From positions 153,577-217,576 of the forward strand of contig NZ_ADEV01000007.1 in the NCBI RefSeq assembly GCF_000263635.1: DNA of 64,000 bases, in the 5' to 3' direction. Below are positions 8,553 through 18,202 of the stretch, one piece after another. The translations under genes were made by a program, and so were the position numbers. The notes under the pieces were generated by a model. That model worked only from the letters and a program-made list of their open reading frames with translations, was not told the DNA's origin and searched no databases. This stretch comes from Gardnerella greenwoodii 00703Dmash (GTDB taxonomy: Bacteria; Actinomycetota; Actinomycetes; Actinomycetales; Bifidobacteriaceae). Every line of letters starts with the position of its first letter. The first letter of the stretch is position 1.

Positions 8553-10049
8553 TTAGTTTTCGTCGTCGTGCTTCTTTTTGCGCTCTTCTTCCTCAAGTAG
8601 CTTGCTAAAGTCAGCATCCCAATTTTCGCTACTGCTAGTACCTAAGCTAGTATCTAAGACTTCGCTGCTATTTGCATCCACGCTTTTGCTACTATTTTCA
8701 TGATTAGATTCGCTACCATCTTCCTTCGCGTTTTCGCTAGTTTCCTGCAAAGTTGGTAGCAAATCCGGGTGACTCCACAAACTATCTCGCTTATCAATTC
8801 CGCGCTCTTGCGTAATCTTTTCCCACAATTTAGTTGCTTCTCTCATTCGGCGAGGTCTAAGTTTCAATCCCAAAAGCGATTCGAAAGTCACTTCTGCCGG
8901 GCCTCCTGCAGCGCGCTCGCGACGCATCATTTCGCGCAACTGTTCAATATGCACAATATGAGCCATTCCAGCCTGCCAAGTAACGCAATCAACCCATCCT
9001 TCAACAAGCGCAAGCAGTGTTTCTAAACTGTGCAATGCTTGACGCTGCTCCTCAGAATCGTTGCTACCAATATTCTGCAAATTTACAGCACCCGAAATTG
9101 CTTCCGGATTCATAGTTTCCACGTCGCGAAGTTGTTCTTCCATCGCCTCTAAATCAATGTTTATTCCGTTTGCGTACTTAATAATCAGCGACTCAAATCG
9201 CGGCATAAGCCATGGCACGGATGCGAATAGTCTTGCGTGAGCTGCTTCTCGCAAAGCCAAATAATTCATGACTTCTGTAATATCTAACTCCCACACTTTT
9301 GCGTATTCAATGCAGTTGTATGGAATTAAGCCTCCAGCAGGATTTTGCAATAACGCAAGTCCTTGATCAAAACTTCCGTGTACTTCGTGCGAAAGTGCGC
9401 CTGCAGCTTGACCTAATTGCATAGCAAAGGAAGTGTTTCCGAGTAGTTTCATTAGTTGCGACGGATTATTCATTCCTTCAGGCAGCGGAATTGGCACAAC
9501 TCCTGCAAAAAGTCCTTTTACTTCAGCATCGTCCACATCGCGCAATCTCTCCTCAATAACAGAAGTAAGCGCTTCGTTCACGGATTTTGCAACAGGATTT
9601 GCGAATTTTACCCATGATCCGAGTGTTCCTTCAACCCAATCTGCTCTTGAAAGTACCGCTGGTGTTCCTGGAGCAGGGTTGAAATTGCACGTAATATCTA
9701 GCCACAAATTTGCTTGGCTTAGCGCACGCCTAGCTGAGTCAGCAACTTCTGCATTTACGTTGCCTTGATCTCCGGTTGCTCGTTGTAATGCAATTGATTG
9801 CGCAAGTTTTTGGTTAATTGGCCCTTCTTCAAGTGTTGCTTCCATTTCATTAGGATTATTTAGTCCTCCCGCGCTGAAAGCTTGCATCATGCTACGAACT
9901 TCGTCCGGTTTAGGAAGCTTATCTGGATTCTGATTTAAGAGTTGTTCGCGCAACTCAAAAGGAAGTTGTTCAAGTTGTTTCCATGCTTCTTCGCCTTGTA
10001 TTGGCCCAAAGCATTCAATAAGCCACTGGTGAATTGCATCATCGTTCAT
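8553..10049 (-). CDS. DUF2342 family zincin-like metallopeptidase homologue
   Basis: About 498 residues resembling the actinobacterial DUF2342 family (zincin-like, sometimes linked to F420 biosynthesis). The stretch MNYLALREAAHARLF near residue 270 sits where the family places its metal site; it reads REAAH rather than HExxH, so zinc binding is not assured. An acidic Ser/Asn-rich tail follows residue 440. The frame is open to 10076, but AAGGATG sits just ahead of ATG 10049, so that start is preferred. No partner gene is adjacent. The family call is fair; the activity is unproven. Confidence 0.7.
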   Translation of the reverse strand: MNDDAIHQWLIECFGPIQGEEAWKQLEQLPFELREQLLNQNPDKLPKPDEVRSMMQAFSAGGLNNPNEMEATLEEGPINQKLAQSIALQRATGDQGNVNAEVADSARRALSQANLWLDITCNFNPAPGTPAVLSRADWVEGTLGSWVKFANPVAKSVNEALTSVIEERLRDVDDAEVKGLFAGVVPIPLPEGMNNPSQLMKLLGNTSFAMQLGQAAGALSHEVHGSFDQGLALLQNPAGGLIPYNCIEYAKVWELDITEVMNYLALREAAHARLFASVPWLMPRFESLIIKYANGINIDLEAMEEQLRDVETMNPEAISGAVNLQNIGSNDSEEQRQALHSLETLLALVEGWVDCVTWQAGMAHIVHIEQLREMMRRERAAGGPAEVTFESLLGLKLRPRRMREATKLWEKITQERGIDKRDSLWSHPDLLPTLQETSENAKEDGSESNHENSSKSVDANSSEVLDTSLGTSSSENWDADFSKLLEEEERKKKHDDEN

Positions 10050-10187
10050 GAGTTCATCCTTTTGCTGCGGTTTCAAGCAAATATGTTTTATATATTACGT
10101 TTTATGCATTATATTTTGCTTTATTTGCATTATAAGTCAAATACAAAATTAAATTAATCTATATAGGGCTTGTGTAATGATACAAAC

Positions 10188-11093
10188 ATGCTTGGCTTTT
10201 CTAAACGTTTGCGCATATTTAGTAGGTTATCAGGTAGATTGCTAACATTTGCGAAGCAGTTAATTTTGTATATTGATTCACATTCTTTGCGCTATTTTGC
10301 GGGATTTTTCGCCGTAGTAGTTGCGTTAATTGCGCTGATGCTACCAAGTGCGTATGTTGTAGAAGAGCCGGGGCCTACTCAGGATGTGCTTGGTGTTTCT
10401 GGAAATTCAAAGCTTCCTGTAATTCAAATACTTTCAAATCATGCAAAGCATAAAGATAGCGGAAAATTATTAATGCTCACTGTTAATACTTCTGGAGTTC
10501 CAGGGTATGAAGTTTCAACATTTTACGCGCTTATTTCGTGGCTGAATCCTCAAAAAGAGATAATTCCTCGCGAAGCAATTGTTCCTGTTGGCCAGAATGC
10601 AGATGATTACGATAAAGAATCCGAACACGAAATGGACAATTCGCAGGATGTTGCGCAAAACGTTGCTTTACAATACGCCTCTAAGCATCTTGGAATTAAT
10701 ACTAAGGGTGTGAAGTTGCGTTTGCATATTGAAGATGTTGGTGGTCCTTCTGCAGGAATGATGTATACGCTTGGAATTTTAGATAAGCTTACGCCTGAAA
10801 GCGAAACTGGCGGTAAAATTATAGCCGGCACTGGAACTATTGAAAAATCGAAGAAAATTGGAGCTATTGGCGGTATTCGTCTAAAAATGATTGCGGCTAA
10901 GCGAGATGGTGCTACCTGGTTTTTAGCTCCCAAAGATAATTGCGACGAAGTAGTTGGTCATGTTCCACAAGGCTTGCGAGTTGTTCGAGTTAGTACGATT
11001 GATGAAGCTTATAAAGCGTTGAAATCTATAGGTTCTGGCCGTGGCGCAGATAAATTGCCAAGCTGTAGCGCAAAAGATGTAAATACAAAATAA
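10188..11093 (+). CDS. Membrane-anchored Lon-like (S16) serine protease
   Basis: About 301 residues. One transmembrane helix near residues 40-60 is followed by an extracytoplasmic region and a C-terminal Lon protease domain. The catalytic Ser is in VGGPSAGMMYTLG (near residue 192) and the Lys in GGIRLKMIAAK (near residue 232), the Ser-Lys dyad of S16. YlbL-type relatives usually carry a PDZ domain before the protease domain; here the intervening stretch is short and I see no PDZ. ATG 10188 is preferred over TTG 10170; the ribosome-binding site is weak for both. tRNA-Val follows on the opposite strand. Confidence 0.8.
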   Translation: MLGFSKRLRIFSRLSGRLLTFAKQLILYIDSHSLRYFAGFFAVVVALIALMLPSAYVVEEPGPTQDVLGVSGNSKLPVIQILSNHAKHKDSGKLLMLTVNTSGVPGYEVSTFYALISWLNPQKEIIPREAIVPVGQNADDYDKESEHEMDNSQDVAQNVALQYASKHLGINTKGVKLRLHIEDVGGPSAGMMYTLGILDKLTPESETGGKIIAGTGTIEKSKKIGAIGGIRLKMIAAKRDGATWFLAPKDNCDEVVGHVPQGLRVVRVSTIDEAYKALKSIGSGRGADKLPSCSAKDVNTK

Positions 11094-11152
11094 ATACAAA
11101 ATAAGAGAATCTAAATAAAAAAATCTAAATAATAGAATCAAATCGAACAGAA

Positions 11153-11228
<76 letters not shown>

Positions 11229-11346
11229 GTTTGCAACAAAGTAAAAACATACATGAAGGTATGTACGAATGCAACGTGTGGCGCGCGTCTCAACAATCGC
11301 GTAGAGTATACTCAATGGAAACATGTGCTCAGGAGGTCGATAGTAG

Positions 11347-12813
11347 ATGACTCATAAACCTGATACCGCTCGTAATGCTTCAGGAATGGAGCGTGTGGGT
11401 AAGCGTAAGTTAGGATATAACGTCGCACAGGTAGATGCTTTTCTGGAGCGTGCGCACACTTTGTATGAAAGCGATGAGGCTCGACTTACTCAGCAAGACA
11501 TTCAAGAAGTTTCTTTTGATTTAGAGCGCAATGGTTATGTTATTGGGCAGGTTGATGCTGCACTGTCTCGCTTAGAGCGCGCAGTTGTTGACAAATGCAC
11601 AGAGCAGGAGATTTCCGAGTGCGGTAGGGTAGCTTGGAAAGCTCGTGCCGAAGAGTTGTATCGTAAGCTTTTGAAGCATGCTCAGCGTGATTATCGTGAA
11701 CGTTTTGATAACGGTGCTTCTCGTCGACCATCTTATGCTCGTAAGCAAGTAGATATTATGGTTGATCAAGCTTTAGATAAGATTGCGCTTATGCTTGGTC
11801 ACGAGCTTGAGTGGGAAACCGACGAAAATACTTTGAACGACATTAACTCCACATATGTTTCTAATGTTATTTTCACTCAAAAAACTGGCAAACATGGTTA
11901 TGATGAGCGTCAGGTTGATTACTACTTGAATGCTTGCGTGCGTTTGTTAAGTAGCTTGGAATCTCTTAAGCGTTTAGACAAGTACGTTGATTCTGATTAT
12001 TCAGGACATACTCTTGTTGAGGCTATTGCTGCTGCGTCTGCTGCTGAAGATAAGCGCGCGTCCGTTGCGGCTGCTTCTTCTGCGGCTGCTTCTGCCGCTT
12101 CTGACGCTCCATCTTTTGCTCCTGCAGCAAAGGTGTCTAGTGCATCTTCTGTAGCTTCTTCTGTAGCTTCTTCTGCAGAAAAGGGCGAAGCTTCAAATGT
12201 TTTGCCAAAGATTACTCGCTCTCAATTGGTTCCTAATGTTCCTGATCACGAAAAGCAAAGCATTTTTGCTCCGGTTGATTACAATAATCAACCTTCTAGT
12301 GATTCGTTTGAAGCGCTAAATAAGTCTGAGCGCGCAATCTTTACGGCTCATTCTGCAGAAAGCAAGTCTGCAAATCTTGAAGATGAAGATAGTAACGATG
12401 AGCTTTTGCAAAGTGCCACAGTAATGCACAATTCCTCTGCTTCTAATACTTTGCCTCCAACGTTGCCGCCAGCAGTGAAACCAGCTGCAAAGCCTGCTGC
12501 GAATACTTCTATGCCGCCGAGCGTGCCTCCTGCTTTCCCTCCGGTTTCGCATCGTACGCACGAAGCTGATGAATCTGCACCTGCACCTGCACCTGCGTCT
12601 TCTATACCATCTTTCCCGCCTGCAGCTCCTGCAAAGCGTGCATCTGATTCTATGCAAATCCCAGTTACGCATTTAGAGCCTAGCAAGCCATTGAGTTTGG
12701 ATATTCCGGATCTTTCATTCCCAATAATCGGTCATATTGATGAATCAACTTCTTTCAATAATGATTCAGATAATGACGATACTAATGACGATACTAGCGA
12801 CGGCTTAGCGTAA
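11347..12813 (+). CDS. DivIVA-domain protein with long disordered tail
   Basis: 488 residues. The N-terminal half has DivIVA-like modules: KLGYNVAQVDAFLERAHTLY near residue 22 and a second such motif HGYDERQVDYYLNACVRLL near residue 187, each with the FGY-x-VDxFL pattern of the membrane-curvature-sensing protein. The C-terminal half is Ala/Ser/Pro rich, probably disordered, and acidic at the end. DivIVA/Wag31 proteins recruit polar growth and division machinery in Actinobacteria; a comparable role here is inference. AGGAGGT at 11331-11337 supports the ATG start. recO follows 51 bp downstream. Confidence 0.75.
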   Translation: MTHKPDTARNASGMERVGKRKLGYNVAQVDAFLERAHTLYESDEARLTQQDIQEVSFDLERNGYVIGQVDAALSRLERAVVDKCTEQEISECGRVAWKARAEELYRKLLKHAQRDYRERFDNGASRRPSYARKQVDIMVDQALDKIALMLGHELEWETDENTLNDINSTYVSNVIFTQKTGKHGYDERQVDYYLNACVRLLSSLESLKRLDKYVDSDYSGHTLVEAIAAASAAEDKRASVAAASSAAASAASDAPSFAPAAKVSSASSVASSVASSAEKGEASNVLPKITRSQLVPNVPDHEKQSIFAPVDYNNQPSSDSFEALNKSERAIFTAHSAESKSANLEDEDSNDELLQSATVMHNSSASNTLPPTLPPAVKPAAKPAANTSMPPSVPPAFPPVSHRTHEADESAPAPAPASSIPSFPPAAPAKRASDSMQIPVTHLEPSKPLSLDIPDLSFPIIGHIDESTSFNNDSDNDDTNDDTSDGLA

Positions 12814-12864
12814 ACGCTTTTATTTGCTAAGATTTGCAATAATTTTAGACTGGCAGTTTGATTT

Positions 12865-13611
12865 ATGCCGTTGTATCGCGATGAAGCCGTTGTGCTTCGT
12901 GCTTTTCCTTTGGGTGAAGCAGATAGGATTGTAGTTTTGCTCACAAAGCAGCATGGAAAAGTTCGTGCTGTTGCAAAAGGAGTTCGTCGTCTTAAATCGC
13001 GCTTTGGTGGCCGACTTGAACCTCTTATGCGTGTAGATGTGCTTTTGGCGCAAGGAAAGTCTTTGGATGTTGTATCTCAGGCTGTTTCTATATCTGCCTA
13101 CGCTGGCCCGATTTGTGCCGATTATACTTCCTATGAGTATGCAAGCGTTATGTTGGAAGTTGCAGATGCTCTAGTTTCCAACGAGTATACGGATGAGTAT
13201 ATGCGTGAATATCAAGATACTTCCGGGCAGTATCGTCTACTTACTGCTGCTTTGTCGTCGCTATCTAACAGAAAGCATGCGCCGAATGCTATTGGAATTT
13301 CATACCTTTTGCGCGCAATGTCTTTGGCTGGTTGGTCTCCTCGTTTAAAAACTTGCGTTGTTTGCGGAAAAGAAGAAAATTTGTGCTACTTTTCTCCTTC
13401 TGCCGGTGGCGTTATGTGTTCTGGCGATCATACGCCCGAATCTATTATTTGTTCTGACGAAACACGTCTTCAACTATTCGCACTTTTGCAAGGCGATTGG
13501 CATTCTATTGACGGCGTGCCAATCGATTCTTCTACTCTTTCTTGCGCAAAACTTTGGGCGGAGTATTATCTTGAGCGCCCAATTCGTTCAATGGGACTAA
13601 TTTCTGATTAG
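12865..13611 (+). CDS. recO: DNA repair protein RecO
   Basis: 248 residues. The N-terminal OB-fold begins MPLYRDEAVVLRAFPLGEAD and contains GKVRAVAKGVRR, a strong RecO signature. A C-terminal zinc-binding site is visible as CVVCGKEENLCYF followed by GGVMCSG. RecO loads RecA on SSB-coated DNA in the RecF pathway. Spacing from the DivIVA-like gene is 51 bp in the same direction, so co-transcription is possible. In bifidobacteria recO is commonly near uppS; here a membrane-protein gene lies between the two. Confidence 0.92.
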   Translation: MPLYRDEAVVLRAFPLGEADRIVVLLTKQHGKVRAVAKGVRRLKSRFGGRLEPLMRVDVLLAQGKSLDVVSQAVSISAYAGPICADYTSYEYASVMLEVADALVSNEYTDEYMREYQDTSGQYRLLTAALSSLSNRKHAPNAIGISYLLRAMSLAGWSPRLKTCVVCGKEENLCYFSPSAGGVMCSGDHTPESIICSDETRLQLFALLQGDWHSIDGVPIDSSTLSCAKLWAEYYLERPIRSMGLISD

Positions 13612-13986
13612 TTAGCTTGTAATTTTTCGTTAGATTTTAGTATTTTCAATATTTTTGCGCTCCAAACGTGGGTAACTTATCTCGCATTTGGAGCGTTTAT
13701 GGCTGTTTTGCGCTCCAAACGTGCGCGACGACCTGCTTGAGTGCAGCACGGCGCGCGCGAAAGCAACTCGGAGCGGAAACTCGCTTAGGTTGGAAGTCCA
13801 GTGGACTTCCAACGCGAGTTTCGCAAGCGAGCGCTTATAGCGCGAGCGTTATATCGAATTTGGAGAGTGTGCGAGTATTCACGTGAATGAATGACGAAGC
13901 AATTAATGTGTAAAATAAACTATACTTTTTATTTGTGTAGTAGAATAAGCGTTAAGTGTTTGTTTTACGAGAGCTAGAGAGTCAAA
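13612..13986. other. 375-bp intergenic region with strong palindrome, no gene seen
   Basis: Between recO and the Q/Y-rich membrane protein gene. The word CGCTCCAAACGTG occurs twice (near 13659 and 13712), with GCATTTGGAGCG, a near-complement, between them. The near-perfect cruciform at 13776-13822 is listed separately. The segment is more GC-rich than its surroundings. No credible CDS. Confidence 0.65.
13776..13822. repeat. Near-perfect palindrome (12-bp arms, 1-nt centre, 9-bp outer stem)
   Basis: GTTGGAAGTCCA at 13789-13800 and its exact complement at 13802-13813 flank a single base. GAAACTCGC at 13776-13784 and GCGAGTTTC at 13814-13822 add a 9-bp outer stem, with TTAG bulged on the left. 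No T-tract follows, so it is not a typical terminator. The palindrome at 62482-62506 has the same arm length, spacer and a related left flank. Confidence 0.85.
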
Positions 13987-15183
13987 ATGGACGTTAATAA
14001 CAATTCTGACGCTGTGAATAATCAGACTAATAGCGAGAACAGTAATTCTTATAATGCTGAAAATTCTTCTCAAAACGCGCAATCTTATGTAAATCAGCAA
14101 TCTGATGTGTACAATCAGCCGCAATATGATCAATCTCAGTATCAGCAGAATCAGTATCAGCAGGATCAATATCAGCCGACGCAGCCGCAGCAGTATGCGC
14201 AGCCACAGTATGCTCAGCCACAGTATGCTCAACAGCAGTATGCTCAGTCGCAACAAACTTACTATCAGCAGCCGCAGTATTCTCAAACTCAGTACGGCCA
14301 GCCACAGTATGCTCAGCCCCAGCAGCAGTATGCTCAGCCGCAGTATGGCTCACAGTATGGTGCTCCGCAGTATGGCAGCCCACAAGGCTACGCACAGATG
14401 CAAAATGGAAATCCACAAGGCTACGCCCAGTCTCAGTACGGTGTAAACCAGTACGGTGTAAACCAGTATGGTGGTCCGCAGTACGGTGGGCCTGGTATGC
14501 CGCAATACGGTGCGCCTATAGGTTACGCTCAATCTAGCTTATATAATCGTTTTAATGAGCACGAAAAGCTTGTTAATACTTTTTGCTCACAATGGAACGA
14601 AAAAGAAATAGGTTTAGTAATTATTTTATCTATTGCTGTTGCAATTAGTACATATCTTGTTATGATTACTCCACCTCCAAGATTTGGCTATGAATATAGT
14701 TTGATTATCGATTGTTTTTATATTGCATACCCATTAGTTCCACTTGCGGTAGTATTGGGTTTTGCGCAAGTTGCTCGTAAAAATAATTTTGTTATTGTAC
14801 CTTCTATTGTTTGGTTTATTGTTCGAACTATTTACTACATTTGGCTTCAGTATTATTACAATATGAAGTATTTTATTTTTTACATAATTTCAACATTGGT
14901 TTTTATTATTCTTTTAGAGGTTTTCCAAAGACAGTTTGTTGTTCGCAAACGTTCTAATATAGGCGGGTCTATTCTTGGCGTATTAATTTCTACTTTTGCT
15001 TATGTAATAATTATGCTTATTTTTGATATTATTAGTGGTTCAAGCATCTCTTACTTCTATCTTGAAGAATTTGCGTATACATTTATAACTCTTTCAATTT
15101 TGCCAATTATTTTAGCTGCAATTTTAAGAGCATTTGGTTTGGCAAAGTTCCTTAACCCTAAGCGAGAAGAAATGAATATGTAG
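13987..15183 (+). CDS. Gln/Tyr-rich repeat membrane protein of unknown function
   Basis: 398 residues in two parts. Residues 1-180 are hydrophilic low-complexity sequence built of QPQYAQ-, QSQYQQ- and YGGPQYGGP-type units, with no charged core. Residues 205-390 hold about five to six hydrophobic segments. The N-terminal tail is presumably outside the fold of the membrane part. Many actinobacterial membrane proteins carry a Q/Y/P/G-rich cytoplasmic tail of this sort; function is not predictable from it. At DNA level the tail is a run of near-repeats of CAGTATGCTCAGCCA, prone to expansion. I do not recognise the membrane domain. Confidence 0.75.
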   Translation: MDVNNNSDAVNNQTNSENSNSYNAENSSQNAQSYVNQQSDVYNQPQYDQSQYQQNQYQQDQYQPTQPQQYAQPQYAQPQYAQQQYAQSQQTYYQQPQYSQTQYGQPQYAQPQQQYAQPQYGSQYGAPQYGSPQGYAQMQNGNPQGYAQSQYGVNQYGVNQYGGPQYGGPGMPQYGAPIGYAQSSLYNRFNEHEKLVNTFCSQWNEKEIGLVIILSIAVAISTYLVMITPPPRFGYEYSLIIDCFYIAYPLVPLAVVLGFAQVARKNNFVIVPSIVWFIVRTIYYIWLQYYYNMKYFIFYIISTLVFIILLEVFQRQFVVRKRSNIGGSILGVLISTFAYVIIMLIFDIISGSSISYFYLEEFAYTFITLSILPIILAAILRAFGLAKFLNPKREEMNM

Positions 15184-15259
15184 TTAATTGCGTATTTTAT
15201 AAATACGCTGTTTTAGATGTGTGTTTTATTCGTTCAATGGGGTTGTTACATTCGTAAGT

Positions 15260-16054
15260 ATGGCTTTTGAAAACGTGGATTATACGTCGCTTAATATTCC
15301 GGCGGCTCCTTTTAGTGACCCTTCTCGCATACCAGATTTTCCTAAGGGCAAGGTTCCTCGCCATGTTGGCGTGATTATGGACGGCAATGGTCGCTGGGCT
15401 AAAGAGCGCGGAATGATTCGAACCGAAGGCCACAAGGCCGCAGAGCCTGTTGTTTTTGACACTATTGCCGGCGCTATTGAAGCTGGAGTGCGCTATTTAA
15501 GTTTGTACACTTTTTCTACCGAAAATTGGAAGCGCTCGCCGCAAGAAGTGCGCTTTTTAATGGGATTTTCTAGGGATATTATTCACCGCAGAGTTGCGCA
15601 AATGAACGAGTGGGGAGTGCGCGTTCGTTGGGCAGGAAGGCGCCCTAGATTGTGGAAGTCTGTTATTGACGAGTTGGAAAAAGCGCAGGAAATTACCAAG
15701 AACAACAAAACTATTGACGTTGTTTTTTGCATAAACTACGGTGGGCGAGCAGAAATTGCGGATGCTTGTGCACAAATTGCTAAAGAAATTCAAAATGGCA
15801 AAATTAAGGGCGATCGTGTTACTGAAAAAATGATTGCTGAGCACTTGTATAATCCGGATATTCCAGATTGTGATTTGGTTATTCGCACTTCCGGCGAGCA
15901 GCGTACTAGCAACTTTTTGCCTTGGCAGGCATCCTACGCGGAACTTGATTTTGTGCCGGAACTCTTCCCGGATTACGGCCGCGAAGCGCTGTGGAGGTCG
16001 ATTGACCGTTATGCGCATCGCGACCGACGTTTTGGCGGCGTAAAAAACGCCTAA
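15260..16054 (+). CDS. uppS: Isoprenyl (undecaprenyl) diphosphate synthase
   Basis: About 264 residues. cis-prenyltransferase signatures appear in order: HVGVIMDGNGRWAKERG near residue 37 (catalytic Asp in MDGNGRW), LSLYTFSTENWKR, and the terminal RTSGEQRTSNFLPWQ and ELDFVPELFPDY. It makes the lipid carrier for cell-wall precursors at the membrane. The frame is open from 15221; ATG 15260 gives an N-terminus of the length seen in actinobacterial homologues. A leftward gene lies just downstream. Confidence 0.93.
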   Translation: MAFENVDYTSLNIPAAPFSDPSRIPDFPKGKVPRHVGVIMDGNGRWAKERGMIRTEGHKAAEPVVFDTIAGAIEAGVRYLSLYTFSTENWKRSPQEVRFLMGFSRDIIHRRVAQMNEWGVRVRWAGRRPRLWKSVIDELEKAQEITKNNKTIDVVFCINYGGRAEIADACAQIAKEIQNGKIKGDRVTEKMIAEHLYNPDIPDCDLVIRTSGEQRTSNFLPWQASYAELDFVPELFPDYGREALWRSIDRYAHRDRRFGGVKNA

Positions 16055-16084
16055 GCTTGAGAATATTTAAGCACTTAAACGCGC

Positions 16085-16465
16085 TTAATCTTCTTTGTTT
16101 TTGCGTTCGTCGAGAATTTTGTCTACAAGAGCAGCTTTTGCGTCAATTTGATTGCTAAAGCCAGGGCGAATATCCAACTTTAAGATTACTCCAGTGCGGT
16201 ATCCTTTGCTAACTAGTGCCATCGTAGCGTCTTTTACAACGCGCATAACGTCGTCAAATTCGCCCTCAATGTTTGTGAACATTGCGTTAGTTTCGTTCTT
16301 TAATCCAGAATCGCGAATAACTTTCACAGCATCCGCCACGTACTCGCTTAACTCGTCACCAACTCCGCTTGGAGCAATGCACAACGCAGCAACCGTGTTA
16401 GTTTTGTGCTCGCTCGCATTGTCGCTCGCATTGTCTTTTGTATTCTCGCTATTATTTTCGCTCAT
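16085..16465 (-). CDS. MTH1187-family thiamine-binding protein
   Basis: About 126 residues. After an N-terminal Ser/Asn/Asp-rich stretch, the core runs from VAALCIAPSGVGDELSEYV to GVILKLDIRPG, the pattern of the small MTH1187/YkoF-like ferredoxin-fold family whose members bind thiamine or its precursors. Start at ATG 16465, preceded by AAAGGAA; the frame extends to 16492 without a better signal. A YkoE-type transporter component at 23201 and thiN at 36286 are the other thiamine-linked genes here, but they are not clustered with it. Confidence 0.7.
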   Translation of the reverse strand: MSENNSENTKDNASDNASEHKTNTVAALCIAPSGVGDELSEYVADAVKVIRDSGLKNETNAMFTNIEGEFDDVMRVVKDATMALVSKGYRTGVILKLDIRPGFSNQIDAKAALVDKILDERKNKED

Positions 16466-16603
16466 AGTAATTCCTTTAAACTCGCGCCACATTAAACAAA
16501 TTGTAATATTTATGTTATTTTGATAATTCTACAAGCGTCACAGGGTTTTTCTATAATGGCAACGTTTTCACCCGAATTTTCTAGTTTTACGAAAAGGTGT
16601 ATT

Positions 16604-18124
16604 GTGGCTGTTTCAAAGCTTGATGAAGTCGTGTCCTTGGCTAAGCGTCGAGGTTTTGTGTTCCCAGCTGGCGAAATTTACGGTGGCACGCGCTCCGCGT
16701 GGGATTATGGTCCGTTGGGCGTTGCGTTAAAGGATAATATCAAGCGCGAATGGTGGCGCTACATGGTAACCACGCGCGGCGATGTTGTTGGCGTGGATAC
16801 TTCCGTTATTTTGCCTTCTCAAGTGTGGGTTGCTTCCGGTCACGTTTCCGTGTTTAACGATCCTTTAATTGAGTGCTTGAACTGCCATAAGCGCCATCGT
16901 GCAGATAAGTTGGAAGAGTCTTATGCCGAAAAGCATGGCGATAAAATGCCAGAAAATGGCTTAAAAGACATTGCTTGCCCAGATTGCGGCACTCGCGGAA
17001 ACTGGACTGAGCCACGCGACTTCAACATGATGCTTCGCACTCATTTAGGACCTGTTGAAGACGAAAACAGCTTGCATTATTTGCGTCCGGAAACAGCTCA
17101 GGGTATTTTCGTTGATTTTAAGAACGTTATGACTTCTACTCGTCAAAAGCCTCCTTTTGGCATTGCGAATATTGGTAAGTCTTTCCGTAATGAAATTACG
17201 CCTGGAAACTTTATTTTCCGCACTCGCGAGTTCGAGCAGATGGAAATGGAGTTCTTCGTTGAGCCTGGAACCGACGAAGCCTGGCATCAGTATTGGATTG
17301 ATACTCGCGTTCGCTGGTATGTGGATTTGGGTGTGAAGCCAGAAAACTTGCGCATGTACGAGCATCCTAAGGAGAAGCTCAGCCACTATTCCAAGCGCAC
17401 TGTCGATATTGAGTACAAATTCGGCTTCCAAGGTTCTGACTGGGGAGAGCTTGAGGGTATTGCAAACCGTACTGACTACGATTTGTCTGCTCATGCTAAG
17501 CATTCCGGCGAGGATTTGAGCTACTTTAACCAGGCTACTGGCGAAAAGTATGTGCCTTACGTTATTGAGCCTGCGGCTGGTCTTACGCGCTCGCTTATGG
17601 CATTCTTGGTTGATGCTTACGACGTTGATGAAGCTCCAAACACTAAGGGCGGCGTTGACAAGCGTACCGTTCTTAGACTTGATCCTCGCTTGTCTCCTGT
17701 TAAGGCTGCAGTTTTGCCTTTGAGCAAGAAGCCGGAATTGCAGTCTGTTGCTCAAGATTTGGCTGCGGATCTTCGCCAGAACGATTGGGTTATTGATTAT
17801 GACGAAGCAGGCGCTATTGGCCGCCGCTACCGTCGTGAGGACGAAATCGGTACTCCTTTGTGCGTAACAGTTGACTTCGATACTTTGGAAGATCATGCTG
17901 TTACTATCCGCGAGCGCGACACAATGCAGCAGGAGCGCGTTTCTTTGGACAAGGTTGCAGATTACATTGCTGACCGCATTAACGAAAAGCGCGTTAAGTA
18001 TCCGCAAGGACCTGTTGAAATCGTTGGCACTCGTTCAGCTGACGGCGCTACGGATGTTGCTAAAGAAGCAGGCGAAGACGAATCTAAGCCTGTTAAAATC
18101 GCAACCGCTGGCGGCTTGTACTAA
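16604..18124 (+). CDS. glyS: Glycyl-tRNA synthetase, homodimeric type
   Basis: About 506 residues; charges tRNA-Gly with glycine. It is of the eukaryote/archaeal-like alpha2 type, with class II motifs: motif 1 around [13 protein letters not shown], motif 2 [19 protein letters not shown] and motif 3 [14 protein letters not shown], then an anticodon-binding domain. Two Cys pairs (CLNCHKRH and CPDCGTRG) form a zinc-binding insertion. GTG 16604 is taken as start because AAAAGGTG lies at proper distance; the frame is open back to 16520. It stands alone, with dusB next. Confidence 0.93.
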   Translation: MAVSKLDEVVSLAKRRGFVFPAGEIYGGTRSAWDYGPLGVALKDNIKREWWRYMVTTRGDVVGVDTSVILPSQVWVASGHVSVFNDPLIECLNCHKRHRADKLEESYAEKHGDKMPENGLKDIACPDCGTRGNWTEPRDFNMMLRTHLGPVEDENSLHYLRPETAQGIFVDFKNVMTSTRQKPPFGIANIGKSFRNEITPGNFIFRTREFEQMEMEFFVEPGTDEAWHQYWIDTRVRWYVDLGVKPENLRMYEHPKEKLSHYSKRTVDIEYKFGFQGSDWGELEGIANRTDYDLSAHAKHSGEDLSYFNQATGEKYVPYVIEPAAGLTRSLMAFLVDAYDVDEAPNTKGGVDKRTVLRLDPRLSPVKAAVLPLSKKPELQSVAQDLAADLRQNDWVIDYDEAGAIGRRYRREDEIGTPLCVTVDFDTLEDHAVTIRERDTMQQERVSLDKVADYIADRINEKRVKYPQGPVEIVGTRSADGATDVAKEAGEDESKPVKIATAGGLY

Positions 18125-18128
18125 ATCG

Positions 18129-18161
18129 CGCTTAAGTATCGTTTAAGTGTAGCTTAAGCAT
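18129..18161. repeat. 11-bp tandem repeat, three units
   Basis: CGCTTAAGTAT, CGTTTAAGTGT and AGCTTAAGCAT follow one another directly after the glyS stop. The period is close to one helical turn. Each unit centres on TTAAG. It could be a protein-binding array or a slippage product. Confidence 0.6.
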
Positions 18162-18202
18162 TAAAGCAAAAATATTATTAAAGTGAATGGAGTTAAAGCA
18201 AT

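Noticed and set aside
17045..18007. A 320-codon minus-strand frame inside glyS
   Set aside because: Antisense shadow of glyS; its sequence is rich in Asn, Ser and Cys in no recognisable pattern.
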